Below, piece by piece: positions 1-11,295 of a DNA stretch of 64,000 bases (its first letter is position 1; each line of letters starts with the position of its first letter). The stretch lies in the NCBI GenBank assembly GCA_025024175.1, contig QCXZ01000041.1:7187786-7251785 (forward strand), in the 5' to 3' direction. The notes under the pieces were generated by a model that was not told the origin of the DNA, ran no database searches, and saw only the letters and a list, made by a program, of their open reading frames with translations. A program made the translations under genes and the position numbers. The stretch is from Rhyzopertha dominica (taxonomy: Eukaryota; Arthropoda; Insecta; Coleoptera; Bostrichidae).

Positions 1-2099
1 CTTGTAGATTCCAGTGGTGTACCTAACCTTTATCTTAAGGAAAAATAACTATGATTTTTATTTAAGGATACAAACAATTTTGTTACAGTAATTCGAAAGG
101 AATTTTCTACCGCAGCTAAACTAATGAAATTCTGCTATTCGCAAAATTGTTATAAACGATTTCATTTGTTTCTTAGAGTTCTTTGAAAAAACACTTTCCT
201 TATAACCTAACAATTTGCGCATCCGTGTAATATCATTGTGGTTCTCTCGTTTGCATCGGCTCTCAGGTCCTACATTCGCTTATTCGAACAAAACACCACC
301 TTTTATCCCCGTTCGAGCTAAAAAAAATCTACCTGCCCAGGCCACCCCCGTATTTAGCGAAATGGTTCTGAGGGGTCGGTATACGAATTCACATCCTTTG
401 TGTAGGAATTTCGGTGTTGACTGGAGTCATTAAGAGCCAGCCACCTTTGCATTGTTATTCTGGAGCCATGCATATGCGTCCAAGTTATATTCATGTCCTG
501 ATAAGCTGCGATGTAAAAAGAGCATTTCCTATACATTAAATCTTTCGTGTACGAGGTAAATTAAGTTTGGTAACACTCTTTCGTCATTATTTTTCTTTTT
601 CTGTTAGGAAATACTGACTCCAATCGATTCCTCTGCTTCTGTTACGACAGTTACGAATTTGAAAATTATTCCAAGTTCTACAGACCAAAAAAATTGTTCC
701 ATTGGTTAAACCTAGATACCCGGTCTGTGTATAAATAGCAGTTTAAGGCCTAATTGCTGGTTATGAGAGCGGGCGGAGGATATTTTCGTTAATTAAATTA
801 TATGTAAAGTTTTATTCAAATTGTCCATTAAGATTGTTATGATTTATGGCGGACAAGCATGAAGTTGTATAAAACAATGGCATTATGCATTTGGGATGCT
901 CTGACCGACTAAATCGACGATTTTCATAAATTTAAAGGCAGCCGGCGTCCTATTTAATTTTTGACAGTAATAATGAAAAACTGTCGTATTTGAATTGAAA
1001 ATTAAATAGGTTTATTAGGAGGCGGTTAATTGTAGGTACTCCTATAAATATGGAGGCGAAAGCTCAATTAAATAGAATGCATCAAATCAAAAATTAGTCT
1101 AAGGTATGTGCAATTATAATCAGGTTTTCACTATGGCCGTGAATACTCCAAGACTGTCTAACGATATTAAAAAAGCAAATTTAGGCTAATGCTCTTTTGC
1201 AAGAACGAAATATTGGAAGAATGAAATAACAATGATGTGTGATTGTGTGTGAAAACTGATGATAGCTTCAAAAATAAAAAGAGAAAGCTAACGTGCGCTT
1301 CTTCCGGTTTTTAGTAGTCTTTAGATTTATCCCTAGAGTACCTCCCACAATTGATTATGCCATTGTGCATGTCAGCCAATATGGCTCGGATAAGTTACCA
1401 TTACCATGAACTTAAAGATCATCTTATTGACTTACTAATGTAGTACCTCCTTCCCGAAATCATTTGAGTTAAGTGCACTCTTCAGGCATTCCTGGATGAT
1501 AGTTTTTTGGGCAGGTGGAGGGGTCGTGGTGGAAATGAAAACGCCCAACAAGATTGCCTGACTTCACTAAACTGGACTTTTTTGGGAGGTTCTATAAAGT
1601 GAAAGCCTGAGGACGTGAGAGAGGGGGTAGGAGGACTTGAAGTAGCTCCAGAAATACTGGATAATGTTGAGAGATACTTTCAAGACAGAATTTACGTATG
1701 TCCTGATTGGTGGTGAACACTTAATTCACTAATTATGTTTTTTTTTGAAGAAATACAGTTTGTTTGTAATTTTCTCAATCAATAAAGGGGGTGTTACATT
1801 TTTAAATTAACTATGTTAGGGTGCAATCAAATTTAATTGGAAACCAGGTGTTTAAGGATCTTTAAATAGTAGGACCGCATTTCTGAGAATTTATAGAACA
1901 AGTACGTTTTGGTGGACACCCTGTATATGCATCATCTGTATAAGAACAATAATTATCAATACCCTCTTTAACGCTAGTGTGTACGGGGAGAACAATAATG
2001 ATCCCGGAATAGAACCGTGCGGAGAATTGGTTCCTTCGGGAAGCGGGACCATGCGGTCTTGCGGTGACAACAAAAAATTTTGACACTCTCAAACGTATA
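1..2099. other. Unique AT-rich stretch, no gene seen
   Basis: No ORF here has recognisable domains; the short ORFs overlap one another on opposite strands without coding character. It contains a hairpin at 949-1010 and a motif GGTGGACACCCTGTATA near 1911-1927 that resembles the ends of several DNA transposons elsewhere in the window. 1890-2092 is somewhat GC-richer but I cannot name it. Confidence 0.5.
949..1010. repeat. Short hairpin, 13-bp perfect arms
   Basis: Arms 949-961 and 998-1010 read CCTATTTAATTTT and its exact complement, with an inner GACAG/CTGTC pair at 963-967 and 981-985. It sits at the edge of a moderately GC-rich island (about 930-1090). It may be a small MITE or a structured part of a regulatory element; the sequence does not decide. 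Confidence 0.55.
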
Positions 2100-3540
2100 C
2101 TGATTGCTAAAGTTGATTGATTGATTGAACCAGCGTACGGTAGGCATTTCTGCCGCTCCCGGATATACCCCCGGGCCGGCTACGTCATCGCTGGGTTGGA
2201 GGGGTTACACGCTTGTTTCTAGTGGGCTACCACGTAGCGCATGTTACAAGAGTTTGGGATACTTTTTTATTAGTCTCCGTGTTGGATAGTGGCTTAGTTC
2301 GGCTGCATTATTCTTGTTCTTCCTCGGACGAGCTGCTGTCTGAGATTGTATACAGCTTTAGAACTTCCTTATTTATTGTGCGTGTGTATTTATTTTTTGC
2401 GATTTTTGACCACTGTCCTTCATTTATGTTTGATTTTGCTATGATTCCCTCCACCGTTGTTCTCCATGTGTAGCGCGGTTGTCCTACTTTGAGCTTGTTG
2501 CTGTCCATTTTCCACGCTTTTTGTAGTATATGGTCCCCAATATTTCATTACATATGTTTCTATTCTCTTTCCCTCTAGGAGTTCTGTTGTCCCCCGAGTT
2601 TCGTTTTTTCTGACAGCTTTAGCCAGTAATTGCACGATGTTTTTCAAGATGCTCCATTCCGGCTTATGTTTCTCTACAAATGGTAGTATAGCTCTTGTCA
2701 CTCTGTGCGCGGTTTTTGTCCTCTCCTTGACCGTTTCTCTGCGGTTGAGTTTGCTTGTTATGTAGGTTTCCAGATAGTTTATTTTGTTTGTCAGCCTTTT
2801 GTCACTAAAGGGGTCTCTTATCATGACAGTGGTTTTGTTGTAGTTTATGGTTAGCCCGTTTTCTGCTAGGTTATCTTCTACATTATTTAGAAAATGGGTC
2901 AAGTCTTTTTCATTCTCTGTTATTACCACTAGGTCATCTGCATATGCCAGTATAAACGGAAGTTTTATTTTATTTCCTTGTCTGTTATATTTTTTTAATT
3001 GTGCGATAGTTTTTTGAATGATGTCGTCTAGCACAATTGTAAATATTTGTGGTGATATGGGGCATCCTTGTTTTACTCCTCTATTTTTTTGTTTTACCGG
3101 GGTTGTTTGGCCTAACAATTGTATTGTTGTATCTTCGTGTAGACATTGATTATTGATATTGATTAGGTAGTGGGGAACCTTTTTCTTTGCCAGGATTTCT
3201 GGTACAGATTGGCGATTTATCATATCGAATGCTTTCTTTAAATCTATAGACATGACGAACGTTTTTGTGCCTTCTTTCCATCATTCTTCTATTATGCGCC
3301 TTAATGTGAACATGTGATCGTCCACTGATCTGTTCTTCACAAAGGCTGCTTGATAGTGTGGCATTTTTGGGATGTACTTTTCTAGTTCTGAGAGTAGAAA
3401 ACATGCGTAGTATTTATACCATACACTACATAGCGTTATTCTTCGATAGTCGTCCGTGTTCTGGGGAGTTTTTACTTTAGGAATAGGTATTTGTACCGTG
3501 GTGCTCCAAGGTATACTGATCGCGAAAGTTATACCTAAAA
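2100..3540 (-). mobile_element. LINE (non-LTR retrotransposon) fragment, 5'-truncated, copy 1
   Basis: The element runs right to left. Its 3' end at about 2100-2125 carries a short TCAA-type tail (seen on the plus strand as TTGATTGATTGATTGA), typical of LINEs ending in a simple repeat. The sequence from about 2127 to 2350 (GTACGGTAGGCATTTCTGCC and onward) is repeated in the same orientation at 48806-49060, so this is one family with two copies here. Only the RT and C-terminal part remain; no endonuclease domain was found upstream. The exact clade (RTE-like or other) was not determined. Confidence 0.85.
2308..3535 (-). pseudogene. LINE reverse transcriptase, broken
   Basis: The main open stretch is 277 codons (3253-2420). 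Reading 5' to 3' it shows SIDLKKAFDMINR (first aspartate block), GVKQGCPISPQIF (RT motif 4) and AYADDLVVI with the YADD catalytic pair. Upstream, at 3254-3535, the same frame family continues with DDYRRITLC and AFVKNRSVDDHMFTLRR, which are RT fingers motifs, but a TGA interrupts just before KEGTKTFV. Downstream the C-terminus shifts frame and ends near an acidic DSSSSEEEQE stretch shared with the second copy. It would have primed target-site reverse transcription; with a stop, a shift and no endonuclease it is dead. Assignment to LINE RT is firm; the clade is not. Confidence 0.88.
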
Positions 3541-4930
3541 ATTAAATACCTTGAAAATAGACTGGATTTAGTTGTGCTTTGTTCAATTTGATTAATAGAA
3601 TAGCACAGCGTTCATTTAGACGAAGGGTCTCTAAAATTTTTTTCCAAAGAGCTGCTCTACTAAATCTTAAGGGTCAAGCGCATCGTAGCTACATACGACG
3701 TTGTACATCACTGAACTATGCTTGGAGAAGAAGATCAATGCACATGCACTAGTTTTTGTTCTATTGCGTAGCTTTTATGTACCTTATAACATGCCTAACG
3801 AAAACATTTCACCTAACCTCCATGTTCTGCTATCATTCGCGTACGTTAATGTGTTTCTTGACAGGATTTGGATTTATTTTTTATTTTCAATTAATTAAGT
3901 CTTAAAAAAATGTGAAGAATAGTTCTTTTTAACAAAAGTTTATCAATTTTAACTTTTATTTATGTAGGTAATGAGTGTATTCTTCAGTACCTTCACGTTA
4001 ACTTATGAACTTCATAAAGATTTTCTTGACGTTTACAGCATTCACAGTGTTCAACGCTGTTCAGAAAAACAAACTTAAGAGGAAAAACTTCGTGTATTCC
4101 TATTGATGGTGGAAAAAATTAAAGTGTCGTTGTTCTCTAAATGCTGTAGAAAGTGATGGTGGTTCAATACCGCGGAAGCATAATAAGTACATAATTGATT
4201 CTTCATCCGTGTTCAAAACCATTAATTCCACATTGCATCATGCATGAACAATCTTTCTGGCTGAAATGCCTGGTTATCTCAGAAGTTTTTAAAGCCGATC
4301 ATGCAAGTTGTTACTTACCAACATCAGACGATGGCTTAGTGCCAGAAAGGTTCTAAATCGAGCAATAATCGACATTTGTAAAACAACGAGTGTTAATGGA
4401 AATTATATTTTATACAAACTTAACTAAGCACCAAGAAAAGTGGGCTTCTTTCTTTCGACAAAAAATGTTTGCCGCTCGAAGCTTTGGCCTCCTTAAAAAA
4501 AATTTTTGATCTCGCTTTTCAGATTTTGATGGAATTGCAAACGATTTTTAATGTCGACATAAAAACTCTGACACCAGAACTTCAAATGGAAGTGAGTGAT
4601 TTGCAATGTACCGATATTATTAAAAAAAATTAATTCATCATTGCGCTAGAATATTATTAGAGTCCTCCTCACAAACAGTTCGACTAATTGCACAGATTTG
4701 CTCGTGTCTTTTTCACATTGAGTACTACTTACTATGTGAAAAAAACATGTTCAACAAGTAAAAGTTAGCCGATGAGCGTTTAAAGTCGCCACTGTTTATT
4801 TCCTCCTCCATACCTGATCCGTACAATGTAATACAGTTTTATTAAACATTAAAGTACTTTTGACCTTATGTAGAGTTTATTGCTTATACAATAGTAGAAG
4901 TTTTGTTAAGAAAAAGGTAGACGATTATTT
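3541..4930. other. No gene seen
   Basis: AT-rich DNA with only short spurious ORFs (for example 3701-3898). No repeats or domains recognised. Confidence 0.45.
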
Positions 4931-5108
4931 TGACATGCTGTTTTCCAGGCTGGTTCCCACGTTGGTTATTAGACCTTGACGTTTCGACACTCATATCGGT
5001 GTCTTCCTCAGAAGTAGCTCTGAAACTCTGAGGAAGACACCGATATGAGTGTTGAAACGTCAAGGTCTAATAACCAACGTGGGAACCAGCCCGGAAAACG
5101 GCATGTCA
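4931..5108. mobile_element. 82-bp-armed hairpin, Penelope-like end with hammerhead-like core
   Basis: Arms 4931-5012 and 5027-5108 are nearly perfect reverse complements (about four mismatches by eye) around a 14-base loop. In each arm, reading away from the loop, the order is CTGAGGA, a 5-bp stem (GACAC with GTGTC or GTGTT), then GAAACGTC: plus strand 5028-5058 and minus strand 5011-4981. This matches the hammerhead core C-U-G-A-N-G-A ... G-A-A-A. PLEs are known to carry such ribozymes in their terminal repeats, so the hairpin is best read as two opposed PLE ends. It has no coding capacity. Confidence 0.7.
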
Positions 5109-6870
5109 TCGACAACAACCACGGAAGCCTTCAAACCAAAAGGCGATTATTTTTCGTCGTAATTATTTCATAACTGAATAGAATTTGTCATTATACCTAA
5201 AGCAAGTTATAACTGAATTTATAGTATGTTTGTGTCATTTTCAATATAACTTTAGGTGGTATGCAGATAGGGTATCCCTAACATAAACCTTGCTTTCACA
5301 AAATGCAACGCAATATGATATTCAGACACTGGACAAACACCTTTTATTGATAAATTAATCCATTATTTCATTAGTTGATTAGCTTACACTGTTTATTTGT
5401 ATTTCACATATAGAATTCATTATAAACTACAATCCGTAAGCTTTCTATGTTCTTCTAACGAAAGTTTATTGTCACACACCCTGTATAAATGAATGATCAC
5501 GTATGTAATAAATTTATATGACGTGATAACAAGCATATGCATTTGTGTACCCTTTTACTGATATTATTCCTTTATTGTTTATTTTTGTTGTTATATAAAA
5601 TATACCTTTTCCGCTCTATTACTTTGAGACTTCGTTTGAGATCATTGGTCTGTGGTATAATTGTGTTAAAAAAATACAATAAATAAAGGGTAGGTATAAC
5701 AGGTATAACAGTTTAATTTATTTTACCAATGATTATTCAAATTGAGAAATGACAGCTGATTCTTTCTGTATGTTCTAAATCCATCTGCCCGATGGCATTT
5801 TGGCGTCTTTCTGCTATTCACATTTAGGATAAACCGTCGACATGTCGGGATTTGTCCTAATAAAACTTAATCCTTCCCGCGTCAATCGCCTCCAACGGTA
5901 CAAACGTCAGAATATGTATAAACGCTGATTGAAATTTAAGATTTGTCACAAAACACCTCCGACCCAAGCTGCCGTCTTTCACAACCATGAGAGAATCCAA
6001 TAAAAAACGACCTGTTGTTGGCAATAGTCGCCCCTACAGCCAGTCTCGATTAGATCCGCGTATACCTGAATGCAGAGGAGGGTTGCAATCTGTTTGAATA
6101 AAATTCAGTTTTCGTACAAAAAACAGCTAAGTAGGTCGCAAGGTAAAAGGAATAAAAAACCTTTTAAAAATCCTGTTTCCTGGGAAAAATAAAACCCCTC
6201 GGAGTAGCAGAGGCGCGTATAATGGGACCTTTCAAGGGGCAAGAATTTTGCATCCCCGGGATAGACCAGGCAGAAATATCGCAGATAAAAAGGATTAACG
6301 AGGTTATTGCGTTTTTTTATTCTTTGCTATAATCAAAGGATGCTATTCAATTCAACCTCTTTTTGCTATATAAAAAACGATCCTTACATCCCAAATAAGT
6401 TGCAATCTTGCTAGAGAAATAAACTAGTTATAGTTAGTAGGGTATACTTCAGAATTATTAGTATATTGGCCGAAATATTATGTAGAACAGGCGCCGTTTT
6501 GATCTTTACAGGGTATATGAATCCATGGTAGTAGCACTTAAGCTACTTAAAACAAATTAGGTTTTGCTAGATTTCTTGTTGTACTGAAAGCAAATGGCAG
6601 CTTACTTATTTCAAATGCAGTGGTGCATTTTTGCTATTTACATAAACATATTTTTAATGTAGTTTTGTACATTAGTAAATTTTCCAACAAACTTTTATTC
6701 ATATACAAAATCCTACAACTGTTGTGTGATCAATTTTAAAGTTAAAAATTTAATAAAGAAGGCCTTGAGACAGTAAATAGATATAGATATTGCTTAATTG
6801 ATTTGTGTCAGATTTTTTGTTGATGCTGCTGTCTTTTATTGATATGCTATACCTTTAAACAATTTTTGAT
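5109..6870. other. No gene; candidate conserved non-coding island at 5860-6310
   Basis: The first part is AT-rich and featureless apart from ACACACCCTGTATA at about 5474-5487. From about 5860 to 6310 GC rises, with apparently unique sequence, several AATAAAA words and no sustained ORF. I read this part as possibly regulatory; that is inference only. Confidence 0.35.
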
Positions 6871-6878
6871 TTTTTGTT

Positions 6879-7100
6879 CTTTGTCTAAAATTTTAACATT
6901 TTTCCAATCAACCATATGCTCACTAATTAATATATGCTCAGCTAAAGCACATCTATTACGTGTTGTGGTGATGTCACTTTTGTGAAGAGCTAATCTATTA
7001 GATTGCGCTGTTTGTCGTAATCTTTACCATAACTGACAAATTTCAAACAATAAACTACACCTGACTGAATTAATATTAATTGAATTTTCGATATTGTAGT
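6879..7100 (-). pseudogene. Penelope-like element GIY-YIG endonuclease remnant (copy a)
   Basis: The minus strand translates, with one stop, to RLALHKSDITTTRNRCALAE, then HILISEHMVDWKNVKILDKE: the C-terminal half of a PLE GIY-YIG endonuclease, which nicks the target for retrotransposition. The GIY motif region before it is eroded. It is opposed to a second copy at 7560-7790 that shares about 80 per cent identity over this stretch by eye, so the two form an inverted pair about 450 bp apart. No RT domain is present. Confidence 0.65.
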
Positions 7101-7208
7101 CATACGTTTTCTTATACGTAACAAAATAATTTTTTACTGATATATAAAACCAACAGCTTCAGGCTGGTCAAGTTCAACAAAAAATAAAATTAACTTTGTA
7201 AAAAACAA

Positions 7209-7478
7209 ATGAAAAACAGAATAATCAAAATTTCACATCTTAATTTTCTCAATAAAAGGCTAAATAAACAAAAAAATTTACTTTTACAAAATTCATATTC
7301 AAAGATTTTTAATAATGAGATATTATTTTCTGCCAGTAGTACCTTAGTATACGAAACACTTATTACCAGAGATAATGATCTTGATGCTGATCTTAGTAAT
7401 ATGAATGATGAAGATTGTGGTTTTAGGCTTCTTACAAATATCACGGGTTTAACACTAGAAATTATCTGTATTTTATAA
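7209..7478 (+). CDS. Small ORF between two opposed PLE fragments, function unknown
   Basis: An 89-codon ORF, basic at the start (KNRIIKISHLNFLNKR) and acidic in the middle (RDNDLDADLSNMNDEDCG). I do not recognise a family. It ends just before the sequence that leads in another frame into the plus-strand GIY-YIG remnant, so it may be the linker between RT and endonuclease of the same element, or chance. The antisense ORF over 7190-7510 looks like its shadow. Confidence 0.25.
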   Translation: MKNRIIKISHLNFLNKRLNKQKNLLLQNSYSKIFNNEILFSASSTLVYETLITRDNDLDADLSNMNDEDCGFRLLTNITGLTLEIICIL

Positions 7479-7790
7479 AGAGAGAATTTAAAACTAGCTG
7501 TTAGAGACATAAGGAAGGAATCAAATTTTTTTGGTCACCTCAAATTAAAAATACCATTAAAATTTCGGCCATATGTAGTTTATTTTTCGAAATGTGTCAG
7601 TTGCTGTAAAAATTACGTAGGACATACATCCCAGAAGTTATCTAATAGATTATCTCTTCATAAAAGTGACATCACCACAAAAGGCGATAGATATGCTCTA
7701 GCTGGATATATATTAATTAATGAGCATGTGGTTGATTGGAAAATGTCAAAATTTTAGACAAGGAACAAAATGTCATTCTTCATTAAATTT
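7470..7790 (+). pseudogene. Penelope-like element GIY-YIG endonuclease remnant (copy b)
   Basis: The plus strand reads LKIPLKFRPYVVYFSKCVSC, then CKNYVGHTSQKLSNRLSLHK and DITT...INEHVVDWK. The order C-x2-C, YVG-x-TS, arginine and HKSDI fits the PLE GIY-YIG domain (YVG in the YIG position, the R and H of the active site, EHVVDWK near the end). It stops at a TAG soon after VDWK. A PLE-style tail follows at 8041-8090. No RT was found, so this is a 5'-truncated dead copy. Confidence 0.7.
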
Positions 7791-8040
7791 TTATCTTTGA
7801 AACTGAACAGAGTTTTTTCATCGTTTGCGCCGTGGCTTGACATTACAATTTCTACAAAAAAATCTGCTATTGTTTTATTTTCGAAATGTGTAAATTGTTT
7901 ACTAGCGGCTTTTTAATATACTTTAGGTAACGTAGCATGTATATTAGAAAATATATTTTATGTGAAAGGCTGATTTATGGTTAACCTTAACTTGTAAGTT
8001 AAATGTGCTGTTTTATAAGTTATAAATGCTGTGTTTGTAG

Positions 8041-8090
8041 AAGCCCTGAAGAAGACTAAAATAAATAGTCGAGCTCAACAAAAAAAGTAC
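8041..8090 (+). ncRNA. PLE tail with degenerate hammerhead-like motif
   Basis: CTGAAGA at 8046-8052 is followed by a GACTA/TAGTC stem and then GAGCT where a functional core would have GAAA. The following AGCTCAACAAAAAA resembles 7165-7185 (AAGTTCAACAAAAAA), suggesting that both are terminal parts of the same PLE. The core is damaged, so activity is not expected. Confidence 0.4.
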
Positions 8091-8574
8091 TCCATATTGT
8101 AAAAAACCATAAGGTCAAATACCCTCAAGGTTGACAAAAATATTTAAGATTTTAAGGGATGGTTGCGTGAGTAAAATGATCTTTAGATGAAAATTTTGTT
8201 GTAAACAAATGTAAAAAGTGAAAAAGAAGCAGAATTTAGTGATCCGTGGACTGTGAAAACCAAATGCAAGGCATAAAACAACTTTTAGTGAAATATGCTT
8301 TCATTTATTTGTTTTATTTGCGACAAATTGGTTTGCAAAAAAACAGTATTGCTGCTGTATACAAATGATAATACTTTTGATAGGTAAAGTCAATCATAAC
8401 AGTTTCCTAGCAGCAAGATTATAAACAAAAATATTGGACTAGACGGTGTGCAAAACCTGAAGCTTACGAAAATGATAAAGTATTAATGCAAAATTGCCAT
8501 TCTAGTCATTCAGTACGATATTAGTGCTGAATCAGTAAAGGTATAGAATTATGATTAAGTACGAATTTGATCCC

Positions 8575-8735
8575 ACTTCACCAATTATTGCTTGTAGAAA
8601 TTGACCATTTGCAAATGAACTTGCCACAAATAACGTGAAACGAGATGTGGTATCAAAGTAGTGGTGCTGCTTGCCATAGTATTAATGCCGTAATTGAATT
8701 TTTAAATGAAAAGCCTTAAGACAGGTAAATCAGAA
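8575..8735 (+). pseudogene. Tc1/mariner-type transposase fragment
   Basis: The stretch translates to LVEIDHLQMNLPQ, then after a shift MWYQSSGAACHSINAVIEFL NEKP. This resembles the second catalytic block of Tc1/mariner-like transposases (W-[FY]-Q-Q-D-G-A-x-x-H), with the catalytic aspartate apparently replaced (QSSG instead of QQDG). No flanking terminal repeats or other catalytic blocks were recognised. It is a short relic. Confidence 0.45.
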
Positions 8736-8739
8736 GTAC

Positions 8740-10125
8740 TGGTACCATTTTAAATCACATCTGAAGATATATAGGTACAGATAAGGCTAGATTTTAACGA
8801 AATTGTTTCACACGTGTATAATTTTTTTGCAAAAGTTGATTAACGGTCAGGTGTAAAGTACAAACATACTGAATCAAATTTTATTTATAACTCCACGGGT
8901 TATTGCTAGATCTTATTTGACGTTTTACTATAATGTACCTAATATTTTGCATTACAACTGTAGTCCTCTTCTTTCATGTCTAAAATTATATAATAGCATT
9001 AGTGATAAGTTTGATATATTTTTCCAAAACTTTAATTACCGATCCGTTAAAAACGAACTGTTGATTTTGCATAGCATGTCATAAATGACATTAGTTATTT
9101 TGTTATATACTGCAACATATTTTCTAGAATAATTTGTTTTTCATTTAAAGCTGTCTGTATTTTCTCTTGTTAATTTCTGAATTGTATTTGTTCTTTTATA
9201 GACTAGCAAGTCTGTCTGGAAATAAACTTACGTTACTTACGTTATTTCAGTTTCTGCATTTTGCATTTTACTATTACTACTAGCACAGAACCAAATTTGT
9301 TAGTTCTTTCGTTTGATTTTAATTTCATTCATTCATTCATTTCCACAATTTTTAGGTATTGATATTAAATCTCCATCCTGAGGCAGTCCGAATTCTAGAA
9401 TGGGAATTATTTTAAACTATTCAAAGAACGAGAGTCGCTAATACAGCAAAACCCATGTCTATCGAAGAAAATCTACTTTGTATTTCAATATACTCGTTAC
9501 TCTCGCGTAATGGTCCAACAACGCCGAAACATATGGTTAATAAAGTAGCCCTTAGTTTCAACAAGGAATTAAAAAATCAATAAAATAGAGTAAATTACCG
9601 TTTGTAGTAAACTGAACATCCACTGCACATTAGATTAATTTTGGGGTAGCAAAAAATTTTTGTTCTGTCTTGTTTAAATAATGAGCAGGTTTAGAATAGA
9701 TTTATTTTTGTACTTAAATTGAATGTTTAGTATAAACATACAGTTTTATTTGAATTTATAAACAATCTGTTACCTATAATTTAAGAATTTTACCTAGGTC
9801 CTTTACCGAAATCAAATTTATTTCTGTTTATACATTTGGTTAACCGTGGGGAGAACGAATACGTGCAGGCTCATCTGCCTATATAAAGTAAAGAAGTGGA
9901 CGAATCGTAATCCTAGTTCTTTGACTAGTCTTCCCAGTGATGCATGGATAGTGCGTTTGACCTTATTAACTAAGCAACTCCTCGAAGCTCACAGTCAGAT
10001 ATAAATATATAATATATTTCTTATGGTTCAGTTTACTTTTAAAATATTCGAAAAAATCAATTCCCCTATTTGAGGTGCCACTAGAATACTGGATCCCTTA
10101 CTGGTTTCTACCAAACGGACAGGTT
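8740..10125. other. No gene seen
   Basis: AT-rich, only spurious ORFs. A short ATTC microsatellite lies near 9326-9343. Confidence 0.45.
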
Positions 10126-10128
10126 CAC

Positions 10129-10730
10129 GATTAATTTTTGCTAATAGATTTACAAACTGAGATATCTTTCTTACAGAGGGTTATGGTGTATGTTATGGGT
10201 TATGTTTATTGATTTATGTCGTATAATTGACAACTCTTAAGGTGGGTGGAATCCAATGTTATGCAATTTATTTGTTATTAGTAAAGGCAAACTAACAAAT
10301 TTTATTCTAAGTGAGTTGAATGCTATGGTAAATAAATAATAAAACACGATTAATTTTTGCAAATGGATCTACAAACTAAAACATCGTACTTGCAGAGGTT
10401 TAAGGTCTTTGTTATGAGATATGTTTATTGATTTATGTCGTGTAATTGATAACTCTTAAGGTGGGTGGAATACAATGTTATGTAATTTATTTTCTTATCA
10501 GTAATGCCAAAGTAACGAATGTTTTTTAATATGATTTTAACTTCATGCTATGTAAATAATTATGTACAGGGAGAAGAGGTCCGGGGGGGGGCGGTATACA
10601 ATTAATTTTTGGTGATAGATGAATAAACCGACAAGTTGTTCTTACAGTTGAGTTTTATGCTACATGATCCATTTATTTATTCATGTAGCATAACTAACTA
10701 ATGTTCTTAAGGTGAGCAGAATTAGAGGTT
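10129..10730. repeat. Three diverged tandem units of about 220-250 bp
   Basis: Units start at about 10129, 10348 and 10600 with GATTAATTTTTG or a close variant. Each continues through a block with GTTTATTGATTTATG or similar, then CTTAAGGTGGGTGGAAT (CTTAAGGTGAGCAGAAT in unit 3). Units 1 and 2 are clearly closer to each other than to unit 3. A run of nine or so G lies just before unit 3. The repeat is non-coding; it could be part of an element's subterminal region. Confidence 0.7.
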
Positions 10731-10775
10731 TTAAAAAAAAGTTAAGTTGGCGATGGAGGGGCCTCAATGGTTAAT

Positions 10776-10792
10776 AACCCGCAAAGCGGGTT
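10776..10792. repeat. Compact GC-rich hairpin
   Basis: AACCCGC, AAA, GCGGGTT: a 7-bp perfect stem with a 3-base loop in otherwise AT-rich DNA, just upstream of the LINE remnant at 10835. Its role is unknown. Confidence 0.6.
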
Positions 10793-10834
10793 GACAATTC
10801 GACTAGTTCCTTATATAAGAAAGTAAATAGGATT

Positions 10835-11295
10835 TTGTTTTGCGAATCGCCAGGTCTAATTAATCGGTGCAGATATAGGTACCACCTTCAAAGAAAGGTC
10901 AACACAGCCTATAATAGTGAGCCTGCAAGTGAATTTCCCGAGTCCTCCCCTGGTGTTTTTCTTCTAACAGGAAAAGCCTCAAGGTCTCCTTACGCAATAG
11001 CGCATAGGAATACCATGCAAATAGGTCGGGAGTTATGCATCTGCCGTTTAGATTGGACACATCAAGGGAGCCGACTAACAATCAAATTAACATATATGCC
11101 CGCACGATGCAGATATTTCATCAATATTTGCATACCGTGTGCAATCGGCGTGGAACATATCCTCCTGGAATGCTACTCGTTTGAGAATATATTGCTGTAT
11201 TTGCGTGCTTGGGGAATTACTCTTCCAAACTATTTTAGGAAGCGTACGCGAGCTTTGTTAAGCAGTCGTATTCAAACGCGCTTGAAAAAATAATG
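10835..11295 (+). pseudogene. LINE ORF2 C-terminal remnant (zinc-knuckle-like region)
   Basis: The 152-codon ORF has LCICRLDWTHQGSRLTIKLT, then MPARCRYF...CIPC, then VEHILLECYSFE. This pattern of an RLR-x-[DG]-[WH]-T-[HR] stretch followed by cysteines and V-[EK]-H-I-L-L-E-C is the usual C-terminus of R1/I/Jockey-type LINE polyproteins after the RNase H or RT domain. RT and endonuclease are absent, so the copy is truncated. The ORF being open over 150 codons does not by itself suggest host use. Confidence 0.6.

Noticed and set aside
7190..7510. 106-codon reverse ORF between PLE fragments
   Set aside because: Serine/leucine-rich mirror of the forward ORF; no family.
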